DNA from: Paucihalobacter ruber
Lineage (GTDB): Bacteria > Bacteroidota > Bacteroidia > Flavobacteriales > Flavobacteriaceae
Direction of reading: 5' to 3'
NCBI RefSeq assembly: GCF_006494535.1
Contig: NZ_VHIQ01000003.1
Span: 372,001-436,000 of the forward strand
DNA: 64,000 nt
A program made the position numbers and the translations under genes. The notes beneath the pieces were generated by a model. That model was given only the letters and a program-made list of their open reading frames with translations. It made no database searches and had not been told where the DNA came from. This document shows, piece by piece, positions 49,313-56,942 of the stretch (position 1 is its first letter; each line of letters opens with the position of its first letter).

Positions 49313-50725
49313 TTATACTTTTTCAAATACAAGTTGATCGCCGTCATCTTCCAGGCTTATTGTATTATCTGTTGTTTCCACTACATTCCAGTCTTCTTCC
49401 AATGCATCAAATAAATCGTCATCATCAGAAAAACTAAATACGAGCTTTAATTGACCTTGACTGTTTACAAAAGTAGACCAGCTACCGGTTTGAATAATTG
49501 ATTGATTGTTTGATACTTCCACTAACCCGTTAGCATTGAATGTAAAGTTAAGGTTTTGATAATTAGAAGTTTCATCTTCATTATCATCTAGATAAAGCGC
49601 AACAAACCATTCTCCAGAAGTTAATTGGGTTTGTAAGTTTTGGGTTTCTTCGTTATTGGTAGCTGTGCAAACCTGCTCCAATTCAAGTTTGTCTTCAATG
49701 TGTCTAAATTTTACTTCAATTTCATCGTCGTCGTCATCGTCGTCAAATTCTCTAAATATCCAGCTTGGGTTGTTCAGATCCGGTAATCCATTGATTTCAA
49801 GATTTAACTTCACGCTAGTAGAGGTTTCCGTAAGACTCCAAGTGCCGTTAAAAACTGTACCATTTGGACTTGTGACTAACGCATTATTATTTTCCCGAAA
49901 ATCTATTAAATAGCCTTCATATAAATCGTCTAAATCTTCGTCATCAATTTCTAGGTCATCAATTTTCCATAGACATTCCAGCAATAAAGCCTCAAGATCG
50001 TTAAGAGAAATATTCGTGTTACTATCATCGTCGCAATCGTCATCGTTTGCTTCAATGATGTTGTTTAATTCGTCATTGTTATTAACCGTAATTACGGTAC
50101 CATCAAATAGTACAACATTAATTGGATAGTTGATAGCGGCAATCACATCTTCGTCATCAAAATCGTCATCAAGAAAATTAAATAATTCTTCATCATTATT
50201 AACAACAACGGTATTTAAAAATTGAAAGGCCGTGTTAAAAAGTGATAAGGTAATTGGATATTCAAATGTGATACAATCAATATCGTCCTCAACATTATAA
50301 CTATCTAAACATTCTTCTATGTAAAACTCCAATTCGTCATTATTATTCACTTCAACTTCAGAATAATCAAATAAAATAAGCGTAACCGGATAGATGATTT
50401 GAAGTTCATCATCATCATCGTCAAACTCATCAAAAATAGTAGCCACAATATCGTAATCTTCTTCTGTCTCAATAGTTATTTCAATACCATTTACTACAAC
50501 GTTAAAGGGCAACTTTATGGCTAAACAGCTGGTGTTGGTAACAATTGACGATGCACTGCTACTAAAAGTAGACATGTTAAAAATATTTCTGGCAAGTGGT
50601 GAATCTGGCACTAAGGCTTCTTGCTCTGTAGGCTGGGTGATTTCTGTAATTTCATCCTGGCACGATGACAATGAAATTAGGGCAAAAAAGGTGAAAAGTT
50701 TTAATAAGTGTACAGTTGCTTTCAT
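49313..50725 (-). CDS. Acidic repeat lipoprotein of the ECF sigma locus
   Basis: I recognise no characterised family. The lipoprotein signal ends in LISLSSC (Cys22). Four tandem units of about 43 residues follow (71-110, 111-154, 155-197, 198-240), with the pattern YPhxhxLFDxxxhxVNNNDEL and Asp-rich linkers; the first is the most diverged. From about 265 two further beta-rich units with GTWSL and GSWST motifs resemble lipocalin-like repeats. The protein is very acidic, with runs of five to eight Asp. Its promoter region carries GGTAGGA-N16-TGTTATATTG, shared with the fecR promoter, so it is probably controlled by the adjacent ECF sigma factor. A surface-exposed, perhaps cation-binding, role is inference. 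Confidence 0.75.
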   Translation of the reverse strand: MKATVHLLKLFTFFALISLSSCQDEITEITQPTEQEALVPDSPLARNIFNMSTFSSSASSIVTNTSCLAIKLPFNVVVNGIEITIETEEDYDIVATIFDEFDDDDDELQIIYPVTLILFDYSEVEVNNNDELEFYIEECLDSYNVEDDIDCITFEYPITLSLFNTAFQFLNTVVVNNDEELFNFLDDDFDDEDVIAAINYPINVVLFDGTVITVNNNDELNNIIEANDDDCDDDSNTNISLNDLEALLLECLWKIDDLEIDDEDLDDLYEGYLIDFRENNNALVTSPNGTVFNGTWSLTETSTSVKLNLEINGLPDLNNPSWIFREFDDDDDDDEIEVKFRHIEDKLELEQVCTATNNEETQNLQTQLTSGEWFVALYLDDNEDETSNYQNLNFTFNANGLVEVSNNQSIIQTGSWSTFVNSQGQLKLVFSFSDDDDLFDALEEDWNVVETTDNTISLEDDGDQLVFEKV

Positions 50726-50746
50726 GTTTTACAGTATTATCATTTA

Positions 50747-50779
50747 CAATATAACAGATGAGTTTTAAAAAGTCCTACC
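50747..50779 (-). promoter_or_regulatory. ECF-type promoter copy B (acidic lipoprotein gene)
   Basis: On the minus strand GGTAGGA (50773-50779), a 16-base spacer beginning CTTTTTAAAACT, and TGTTATATTG (50747-50756). It nearly duplicates copy A before fecR. The GGTAGGA includes the TAG stop of the upstream 100-residue gene. The lipoprotein ATG follows 21 bases after the -10-like half. Confidence 0.7.
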
Positions 50780-51077
50780 TGTGTTTTAATTTTTTTATGT
50801 CGTGATGTAATAATTCCAGGCGTTTTCTTGTAGAAATGATTGATTTAAGCTGATTTAATTTTAGTTGAAATTTCATTTTTAGCACCTTATTATCCGGATT
50901 ATTAATTAAGTTCTCCTTCAAGTTGTCTAAAGTTGAGATGCTTTCATAAAGTTTTTTGTCGTTATACTGTGACAAAATAATAATACCATAATCTAAAAAC
51001 GAGTTTTTTAACTTTAAACTTATACAGCATTCCAACGAAGGCTTTATTTCAGACAACTGGGAGCGACAATAGTTCAT
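50775..51077 (-). CDS. Hypothetical 100-residue helical protein of the ECF sigma locus
   Basis: I do not recognise it. From the ATG at 51077 (a TTG at 51086 is also in frame) it reads MNYCRSQLSEIKPSLECC and continues as mostly charged helix with possible coiled coil (LKENLINNPDNKVLKMKFQL). It has no signal peptide or membrane segment. It is divergent from the sigma gene and precedes the acidic lipoprotein on the same strand. A degenerate GGTAGGA-N16-TGTT element lies upstream. It could act on the sigma factor or its anti-sigma, but nothing in the sequence proves this. Confidence 0.6.
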   Translation of the reverse strand: MNYCRSQLSEIKPSLECCISLKLKNSFLDYGIIILSQYNDKKLYESISTLDNLKENLINNPDNKVLKMKFQLKLNQLKSIISTRKRLELLHHDIKKLKHR

Positions 51078-51116
51078 GTTTTTCAATTTTTTAACTTATT
51101 TTCGAGAATGAATTTC

Positions 51117-51147
51117 TTGTTACTAAACAATTAAAAAGCTAATTTTC
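51117..51147 (+). promoter_or_regulatory. Putative vegetative promoter of the ECF sigma gene
   Basis: TTG (51117-51119), a 20-base spacer, then TAATTTTC (51140-51147), one base from TAnnTTTG; the same spacing as the secDF promoter. The sigma ATG is 19 bases downstream. The element overlaps the opposite-strand copy C of the ECF-type box almost completely. Confidence 0.45.
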
Positions 51148-51152
51148 CTACC
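51120..51152 (-). promoter_or_regulatory. ECF-type promoter copy C (100-residue protein gene)
   Basis: On the minus strand GGTAGGA (51146-51152), a 16-base spacer, and TGTTTAGTAA (51120-51129). The first half and the spacing equal copies A and B; the second half is less well matched. It lies 43 bases before the ATG at 51077. Confidence 0.5.
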
Positions 51153-51166
51153 TGAAATTTTTATTA

Positions 51167-51685
51167 ATGCCATTACCGTTAAATGACAATGTCTGCGCTG
51201 AAACCGTTTATTCGGCCATATTCAGAAAATATTCTAAAGACCTGCACGATTTTTTGTATTACAAATTTGGTGAGAATTTTAATCCAAAAGATAAAGTACA
51301 AGAAGCCTTTATCAAGCTCTGGGAAAATTGTAGTAAAGTGACACCCGATAAAGCAAAGTCGTTTCTGTTTACAGTGGCTAATAATTTAATGCTTAATGAG
51401 CATGCCCATCAAAAAGTGGTGTTGAAATATCAGGCAACCAAACCAAAGCATTACACCAATGAAAATCCGGAGTTCATTATGCAAGGCAATGAATATATGG
51501 ATCAACTACAAAAGGCTATTGAAAGTTTAAGCGAAGCTCAACGAGTTGCCTTTTTACTGAACAGAATTGAAGGAAAAAAACATAAAGAAATAGCCGAAAT
51601 GCTCAATATTTCAACCAAAGCCGTTGAAAAAAGAATTTATGGCGCTTTAAAAATATTAAAAGAACAGGTTGAAGGTTTAAATTAA
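51167..51685 (+). CDS. ECF-type RNA polymerase sigma factor
   Basis: A 172-residue sigma-70 family protein with only regions 2 and 4. Region 2 covers about residues 10-75 (LHDFLYYKFGENFNPKD, VQEAFIKLWEN). Region 4 covers about 110-165, with SEAQRVAFLLNRIEGKKHKE and the helix-turn-helix IAEMLNISTKAVEKRIYGAL. It belongs to the FecI-like group by context, being followed by fecR and an outer-membrane receptor gene. It probably recognises the GGTAGGA-N16-TGTT boxes around it. Its own promoter looks vegetative. Confidence 0.93.
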   Translation: MPLPLNDNVCAETVYSAIFRKYSKDLHDFLYYKFGENFNPKDKVQEAFIKLWENCSKVTPDKAKSFLFTVANNLMLNEHAHQKVVLKYQATKPKHYTNENPEFIMQGNEYMDQLQKAIESLSEAQRVAFLLNRIEGKKHKEIAEMLNISTKAVEKRIYGALKILKEQVEGLN

Positions 51686-51695
51686 TTTTAAAGTA

Positions 51696-51728
51696 GGTAG
51701 GAGTTTTTTTAACTTACCTGTTATATAG
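51696..51728 (+). promoter_or_regulatory. ECF-type promoter copy A (fecR-receptor operon)
   Basis: GGTAGGA (51696-51702), a 16-base spacer beginning GTTTTTTTAACT, and TGTTATATAG (51719-51728), lying between the sigma stop and the fecR ATG (51745). Copies B and C on the opposite strand share the same two halves and the same spacing. Confidence 0.7.
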
Positions 51729-51744
51729 TTGAAATACGTGAATT

Positions 51745-52641
51745 ATGACACATGAAGAACTCATAAAAAAATGGTTAGACAACGAGCTAAATCAAACTGA
51801 ATTCGAAGCCTTTACACAACTCGAAGACTACGAAGATTTAATTAAGTTAGACCATAGTATGCAGCGTTTTAAAGCACCACAATATAACGCCGAAGTTGAA
51901 CTAAAATCTGCGCTACAACAGATTGAAAGCCGCAAAACCAAGAGTACAAATTGGCTAAAACCGATGATGCGAGTTGCAGCCGTTTTAGTTGTTGCTTTTG
52001 GTTTATATTTTTATGTTTCAGGTTTGGAAACCACCTATCAAACAACCATTGCTCAGCAAATTGACACCTATTTACCCGATGACTCTCAAATTACTTTAAA
52101 TGCAGCCTCTTCCCTATCGTTTAACAAAAGAAGCTGGGATAAAAACAGATTGGTAAATCTAGAAGGTGAAGCATTTTTTAAAGTAGCCAAAGGCTCAAAG
52201 TTCAACGTGGTTACTTCTGCCGGAACAGTAAGCGTTCTGGGTACAGAATTTAACGTAAAACAAAGAGCTAATTATTTTGAAGTTTATTGTTTTGAAGGAT
52301 CTGTTGGTGTTGAAACCAAAAACGAATCTTATGTTCTAAAACCAGGTGAAAGTTTTCGAGTAGTTGATGGCAATATTGAAAAACTTTCGGATGCTTCGGC
52401 AAAATTACCTTCATGGTTATCTAATGAAAGCTCATTTGAAAACGTACCTGTTCATTTGGTTTTTGAAGAATTAGAACGTCAGTATAACATTACAATTAAT
52501 AGTTCTAATATTGAAAAATCTGTTTTATTTAATGGAACCTTTACGCATACCAATTTAGAACTGGCTCTAAAATCTATAACCATACCCTTAAATCTCACCT
52601 ACAAAATCGACAATAATGTAATCACTATTTTACGTGAGTAA
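51745..52641 (+). CDS. FecR-family anti-sigma factor
   Basis: Inner-membrane regulator that holds the ECF sigma factor until the receptor signals. The N-terminal 65 residues are the cytosolic sigma-binding part. One membrane helix follows (VAAVLVVAFGLYFYV, about residues 75-90). The FecR domain has LPDDSQITLNAASSLSFN, GEAFFKVAKG and VLGTEFNV. The C-terminal DUF4974-like domain (about 225-298) has VPVHLVFEELERQYNI and is thought to contact the receptor STN domain. The last eight bases overlap the receptor gene. Confidence 0.92.
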   Translation: MTHEELIKKWLDNELNQTEFEAFTQLEDYEDLIKLDHSMQRFKAPQYNAEVELKSALQQIESRKTKSTNWLKPMMRVAAVLVVAFGLYFYVSGLETTYQTTIAQQIDTYLPDDSQITLNAASSLSFNKRSWDKNRLVNLEGEAFFKVAKGSKFNVVTSAGTVSVLGTEFNVKQRANYFEVYCFEGSVGVETKNESYVLKPGESFRVVDGNIEKLSDASAKLPSWLSNESSFENVPVHLVFEELERQYNITINSSNIEKSVLFNGTFTHTNLELALKSITIPLNLTYKIDNNVITILRE

Positions 52642-54943
52642 AACTTTAATAAAGTTAATATTTGTTATTATATTATTTGGTGTTTTCAATAATCATTTGA
52701 AAGCCCAAAATGACGAAAAAATCGCCTTAGAAGCTGTCTTAAGGTCGCTTGAAAAACGTTATGATGTAAGGTTTTCATACAACCCAAGCGCCATTGAAAA
52801 TATGTTATCTGCCATTCCGGGTGATGAACTTAACTTAAACGAAGCATTAGATATTATTAAACTTAGCGCATCTGTTTCCTTCACCATTTTAAATGAGCGT
52901 TTTATTGCAGTAAAAGTCATCAACAAGTTAGAAACCTTTTTAGACCAAACTTTAGACGAGATTTTAGTTAGCAACTACATAACTTCTGGTGTTTCTAAAA
53001 AGTCGTTGGGTAGTTTCAATATTAAACCCGAAAAATTTGGAATTTTACCCGGTTTGGTTGAGCCCGATGTGTTACTCATTTTACAGTCTTTACCGGGAAT
53101 TACAAGTACAGACGAAACGGTTTCTAACTTGAATGTACGCGGTGGAACCAACGATCAAAACTTAATTGTTTTTGACGGTATGAAGATGTACCAATCCGGA
53201 CATTTCTTCGGGTTGATTTCTGCATTCAATCCGTACCTCACCAAAAATGTATCGGTTATTAAAAATGGTTCAAGTGCTTTTTACGGCGACGGTGTGAGCA
53301 GTATTTTAAACATGCAAACCTCAACCGAGGTTGGAGAAGAAACCAAAATTGGTGCCGGCATTAACATGATTTATGGCGATGTTTTTGCTGAAGTACCTCT
53401 AAATAAAAATATTGAATTTCAACTGTCGGCAAGAAGATCTATAACCGATTTAATTTCAACACCAACCTTTAACAACTATTTTGACAGGGTTTTTCAAGAT
53501 TCTGATTTAAGTCGAACGGCTGCTTCAAATCAAACACTTACACAAGATGAAAATTTTTACTTCTATGATGTTAACGCCAAATTATTGATGAATTTGAGTG
53601 AAAAAGACAAAATAAACATGAGTTTTATCAACTTTTTCAATACCGTAGACTATCAGGAAACCGCAGCTATTAGTATTGGCGACCAATCATTAACAAGTTC
53701 ACTAACCCAAAGTACGCTGGCCGGCAGCTTTACTTATAACCGTAAATGGAGTGACAAGATTAATACCGAGGCACAATTTTACATCACCGATTATCAATTA
53801 GACGCCACAAATTTCGATATCATCAACAATCAACGACTCATTCAGGCCAACGAGGTTTTAGATGGCGCTGTTAAATTAAATCTGAATTATAAGCCTCTTG
53901 AAATTCTTGATATAAATTTTGGCTATCAATTTAACGAAGTTGGTATTACCAATCTCGAAGATGTTAACAATCCGTTATTTAGAAGTTTTATAAAGGAAGT
54001 GATAAGAAGTCATTCAGGTTATGCTGAAGCAACTTTTAAATCTAACAACGGAAATACCATTATTAGAGGTGGCGGCAGAGTAAATGCCTTTCAAAAATTT
54101 GACACCTATCTTTTGGAACCCAGATTTGCCTTTAGCCAGCGGTTTGCCAACTATTTTAAATTTGAATTGTTAGGTGAATTTAAAAGTCAGACAACCACTC
54201 AAATCATAGATTTACAAAACGATTTTTTAGGGGTTGAAAAACGAAGATGGATTTTATCGAACAACTCCAGTATACCAATTGTAAAAAGCAAACAAGCTTC
54301 GGCAGGGATTTCATTTAAAAAAAATAATCTTTTTATCAATGCTGAGGGTTTTTACAAAGAAGTTACAGGTATAACTGCCCGAAGTCAGGCGTTTCAAAAC
54401 CAGTTTCAATTTATAACAGATATTGGTGGTTATACCGTAAAGGGTGCTGAATTCTTGATTAACTACCAGAATGGCAAGCTGAGTTCATGGTTGAGTTATA
54501 CCTTTAACGACAATCAATATCAATTTGCTAATTTAAATAATGGCGAACCTTTCAGAAACAATTTTGAAATTGAGCATTTGGTAAATTTCGGTATAAATTA
54601 TAATGTCAATAACTTTAAATTATCATCGGGTGTTAATTGGCACTCGGGTTTACCAATTACCAGGCCGGTAACCGGAAATAAAGTATTCAACAATAGAATA
54701 AATTTTGAAAGCCCTAATAACAGTACAACTCAAGATTATTTAAGGGTAGATGCTTCTGCGAGTTACAGTTTAAATATTTCAAAAAGAACTAAGCTGGATT
54801 TAGGCGCATCGGTTTGGAATGTCTTTAATACTAAAAATGTCATTAACACTTATTATTACGTCAACGAAAGCAATCAACCCGTTAAGGTTGAAAATTTGTC
54901 ACTTGGCATTACACCCAACTTTTTTGCGCGAATTACACTTTAA
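52634..54943 (+). CDS. TonB-dependent receptor-like outer-membrane protein with STN signalling domain
   Basis: Starts at GTG (52634), inside the fecR stop region. The signal peptide ends near NHLKAQ. Residues about 28-90 are an STN domain (LRSLEKRYDVRFSYNPS, LNLNEALDII), the part that talks to FecR proteins. A plug domain follows (about 120-235) with PDVLLILQSLPGITSTDE and LNVRGGTNDQNLIVFDG. The remainder is a beta-barrel ending in FFARITL. No carboxypeptidase-regulatory domain is seen. At 769 residues it fits a signalling receptor; the ligand is unknown, and no SusD-like partner is present. It overlaps blh tail to tail by four bases. Confidence 0.88.
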   Translation: MSKTLIKLIFVIILFGVFNNHLKAQNDEKIALEAVLRSLEKRYDVRFSYNPSAIENMLSAIPGDELNLNEALDIIKLSASVSFTILNERFIAVKVINKLETFLDQTLDEILVSNYITSGVSKKSLGSFNIKPEKFGILPGLVEPDVLLILQSLPGITSTDETVSNLNVRGGTNDQNLIVFDGMKMYQSGHFFGLISAFNPYLTKNVSVIKNGSSAFYGDGVSSILNMQTSTEVGEETKIGAGINMIYGDVFAEVPLNKNIEFQLSARRSITDLISTPTFNNYFDRVFQDSDLSRTAASNQTLTQDENFYFYDVNAKLLMNLSEKDKINMSFINFFNTVDYQETAAISIGDQSLTSSLTQSTLAGSFTYNRKWSDKINTEAQFYITDYQLDATNFDIINNQRLIQANEVLDGAVKLNLNYKPLEILDINFGYQFNEVGITNLEDVNNPLFRSFIKEVIRSHSGYAEATFKSNNGNTIIRGGGRVNAFQKFDTYLLEPRFAFSQRFANYFKFELLGEFKSQTTTQIIDLQNDFLGVEKRRWILSNNSSIPIVKSKQASAGISFKKNNLFINAEGFYKEVTGITARSQAFQNQFQFITDIGGYTVKGAEFLINYQNGKLSSWLSYTFNDNQYQFANLNNGEPFRNNFEIEHLVNFGINYNVNNFKLSSGVNWHSGLPITRPVTGNKVFNNRINFESPNNSTTQDYLRVDASASYSLNISKRTKLDLGASVWNVFNTKNVINTYYYVNESNQPVKVENLSLGITPNFFARITL

Positions 54944-55821
54944 TGTTTTAAAATTTTATGCATGACCAGAACATGCGGAAATGTAATGGCAGCTAAGAAC
55001 GAAAAGAAAAAAGACAGCATCACCGTTGGATTGTCTTTAAAGAATTGAACCAACACAAAAAATCCCACAACCGAAAGTAACCAATAAATAAAAGAAGCCC
55101 TAATGTACCTTACAATTGTCTCTTTAGTTACTTCCTTATACAAAAACTCCACCTGATCGGCCAATGATGGTAAAGAATGCCAAAGAATAAAATATAACGT
55201 AAAAGACCATATTAACGAAGCTATAAAAAACACAACAGAAAAAAGTAACAAATAAAATAGTTCTAAAAACACATTGAACTTTTGTTTGATATAGACCATC
55301 GTCCCGGTTACTAGGGTAAGTATTGCAGATGCTAGTAAAGTCCATCGTAAAACATCAAGCACCACAACAACACCAATCATCTGATTGATAATACGCAAAG
55401 CATCACTTGCATTAAGATATAATATTAAGGTAATAACAAAAAGCCCATATCCAAAATAAAATAAATACGCACTGATGGTATTTTTAACTTGTAAAAAGTG
55501 AAAATGTTGTTCACCAAAATGATAAGCACTAAATACAATAAATATTATTAAGGCGAGCATAGGCACTAAAAAAAACAAGGCAGTACCTAAACCTATCAGC
55601 ATTATATATGAAGTCAACACCTTAAAAAAAGTGAGATTTTCAGATCCATAAGCTCGTTTTATAAGTGTAATATCATTTGATCCATGCAAAATTCCGAGTG
55701 AAAATATGAGGAAAAAGGCTACATAATTTTCAAAACCTCCCAAAAGATAAGCCGATATCCACAAACCGAAAAATGTTGAAACTATGCGTATTGACTGTAT
55801 TTTTTGATGTGTTGAACTCAT
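54940..55821 (-). CDS. blh: Beta-carotene 15,15'-dioxygenase, Brp/Blh family
   Basis: Cleaves beta-carotene to two retinal molecules, supplying the chromophore of the neighbouring proteorhodopsin. A 293-residue integral membrane protein with about seven or eight helices. Candidate iron-binding His are His46 in GILHGSND, His101 and His106 in AYHFGEQHF, His215 in WHSLPSLADQVEF, and His283/His288 in FPHVLVMH. It is divergent from the rhodopsin gene across 97 bases. No carotenoid synthesis genes lie in the window, so beta-carotene must come from elsewhere in the genome. Confidence 0.92.
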   Translation of the reverse strand: MSSTHQKIQSIRIVSTFFGLWISAYLLGGFENYVAFFLIFSLGILHGSNDITLIKRAYGSENLTFFKVLTSYIMLIGLGTALFFLVPMLALIIFIVFSAYHFGEQHFHFLQVKNTISAYLFYFGYGLFVITLILYLNASDALRIINQMIGVVVVLDVLRWTLLASAILTLVTGTMVYIKQKFNVFLELFYLLLFSVVFFIASLIWSFTLYFILWHSLPSLADQVEFLYKEVTKETIVRYIRASFIYWLLSVVGFFVLVQFFKDNPTVMLSFFFSFLAAITFPHVLVMHKILKH

Positions 55822-55918
55822 TATTTTTCTTACGTTTATTTTTTTTCACAAAATTTTAAACATTTTGTGTTTAAACTTTTGTAAATTTACCTAAACAAAA
55901 TAACTAATTAACAATATT

Positions 55919-56683
55919 ATGAATAATTTATTTTATGCTATCGGTGATGTAAGCAAAATTGCAACCGATGATTACGTAGGCTTTACTTTTTTCGTAGGAA
56001 GTATGGCAATGATGGCTGCTTCAGCCTTTTTCTTTTTATCATTAAATCAATTTGATAAAAAATGGAGAACTTCGGTTCTAGTGTCAGGTTTAATTACCTT
56101 TATTGCAGCAGTACACTACTTCTACATGAGAGATTATTGGGATCAAGTAGGTGAGTCCCCAACATTCTTTAGATATGTGGATTGGGTATTAACTGTGCCA
56201 TTAATGTGTGTTGAATTTTTCTTAATTTTACGTGTAGCTGGCGCGAAAGTTGGCTTAATGTGGAAATTGATTTTCTGGTCTGTTGTGATGCTAGTAACCG
56301 GTTACTTTGGTGAAGCTATCGCAATTGGTAACCCAACTATGCAGTGGGTATGGGGATTAATTTCAGGTATTGCATACTTTGTAATTGTTTACATCGTATG
56401 GTTTGGCGAAGCTAAAAAATTAGCCGAAACAGCCGGTGGCGCAGTATTAAAAGCACACAAGGTATTATGCTGGTTCGTATTAGTTGGATGGGCGATTTAT
56501 CCATTAGGCTACATTTTAGGAACCGAAGGTGGTTTATTTGGCTTACAATTAGTATCAGACATCGATGCCGCTCAAATGTCAATGAACGTAGTTTACAACA
56601 TTGGTGACGCCGTCAACAAAATTGGTTTTGGTTTGGTTGTTTATGCTGCCGCAGTGGCATCACAAACTAAAGTAGAAGCATAA
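55919..56683 (+). CDS. Proteorhodopsin, light-driven proton pump (green-type)
   Basis: Seven-helix retinal protein that exports protons in light. Helix C reads RYVDWVLTVPLMCVEF: Asp88 is the proton acceptor, Thr92 and Glu99 complete the DTE pump motif (Glu99 as donor). His66 in AAVHYFY matches the His that pairs with the acceptor. Lys234 in DAVNKIGFG binds retinal. Met96 sits at the spectral tuning site (position 105 of the reference protein), as in other flavobacterial green-absorbing forms. At 254 residues it is full length. TAAATTTA at 55882-55889 is a weak promoter candidate. A hairpin terminator follows. Confidence 0.97.
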   Translation: MNNLFYAIGDVSKIATDDYVGFTFFVGSMAMMAASAFFFLSLNQFDKKWRTSVLVSGLITFIAAVHYFYMRDYWDQVGESPTFFRYVDWVLTVPLMCVEFFLILRVAGAKVGLMWKLIFWSVVMLVTGYFGEAIAIGNPTMQWVWGLISGIAYFVIVYIVWFGEAKKLAETAGGAVLKAHKVLCWFVLVGWAIYPLGYILGTEGGLFGLQLVSDIDAAQMSMNVVYNIGDAVNKIGFGLVVYAAAVASQTKVEA

Positions 56684-56710
56684 AATATATCATTTATTAG
56701 TTAGAAGTTT

Positions 56711-56748
56711 AAAGGCTGCTCTTTTAATGAGAGTAGCCTTTATTCTTT
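56711..56748 (+). terminator. Terminator after proteorhodopsin
   Basis: AAAGGCTGCTCT and AGAGTAGCCTTT pair with one G-T pair, followed by a short T-rich tail, about 28 bases after the rhodopsin stop. Confidence 0.75.
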
Positions 56749-56773
56749 AAGTCAAATTTTAAATTTATTAGTT

Positions 56774-56941
56774 ATGTTCGGATTATTTAAAAAACAATCT
56801 CCTGAAGAAGCGCTTCAAAAAGAATACAAAAAATTACTAAAAGAAGCTTTTGAACTTTCAAAAACTAACAGAAGTGCCAGCGATAAAAAGCAAGCCGAAG
56901 CGCAAGCAGTTTTAGAAAAAATTGAAGCTCTCAAAAAGTAA
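56774..56941 (+). CDS. Lacal_2735 family small protein
   Basis: A 55-residue protein starting MFGLFKKQSPEEAL and continuing as charged helix with YKKLLKEAFELSKTNRSASD and ending EKIEALKK. This matches the short Lacal_2735 family of Bacteroidota, which has no known function. It lies between the rhodopsin terminator and argS (convergent, one base apart), on the same strand as the rhodopsin. Confidence 0.85.
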   Translation: MFGLFKKQSPEEALQKEYKKLLKEAFELSKTNRSASDKKQAEAQAVLEKIEALKK

Positions 56942-56942
56942 A

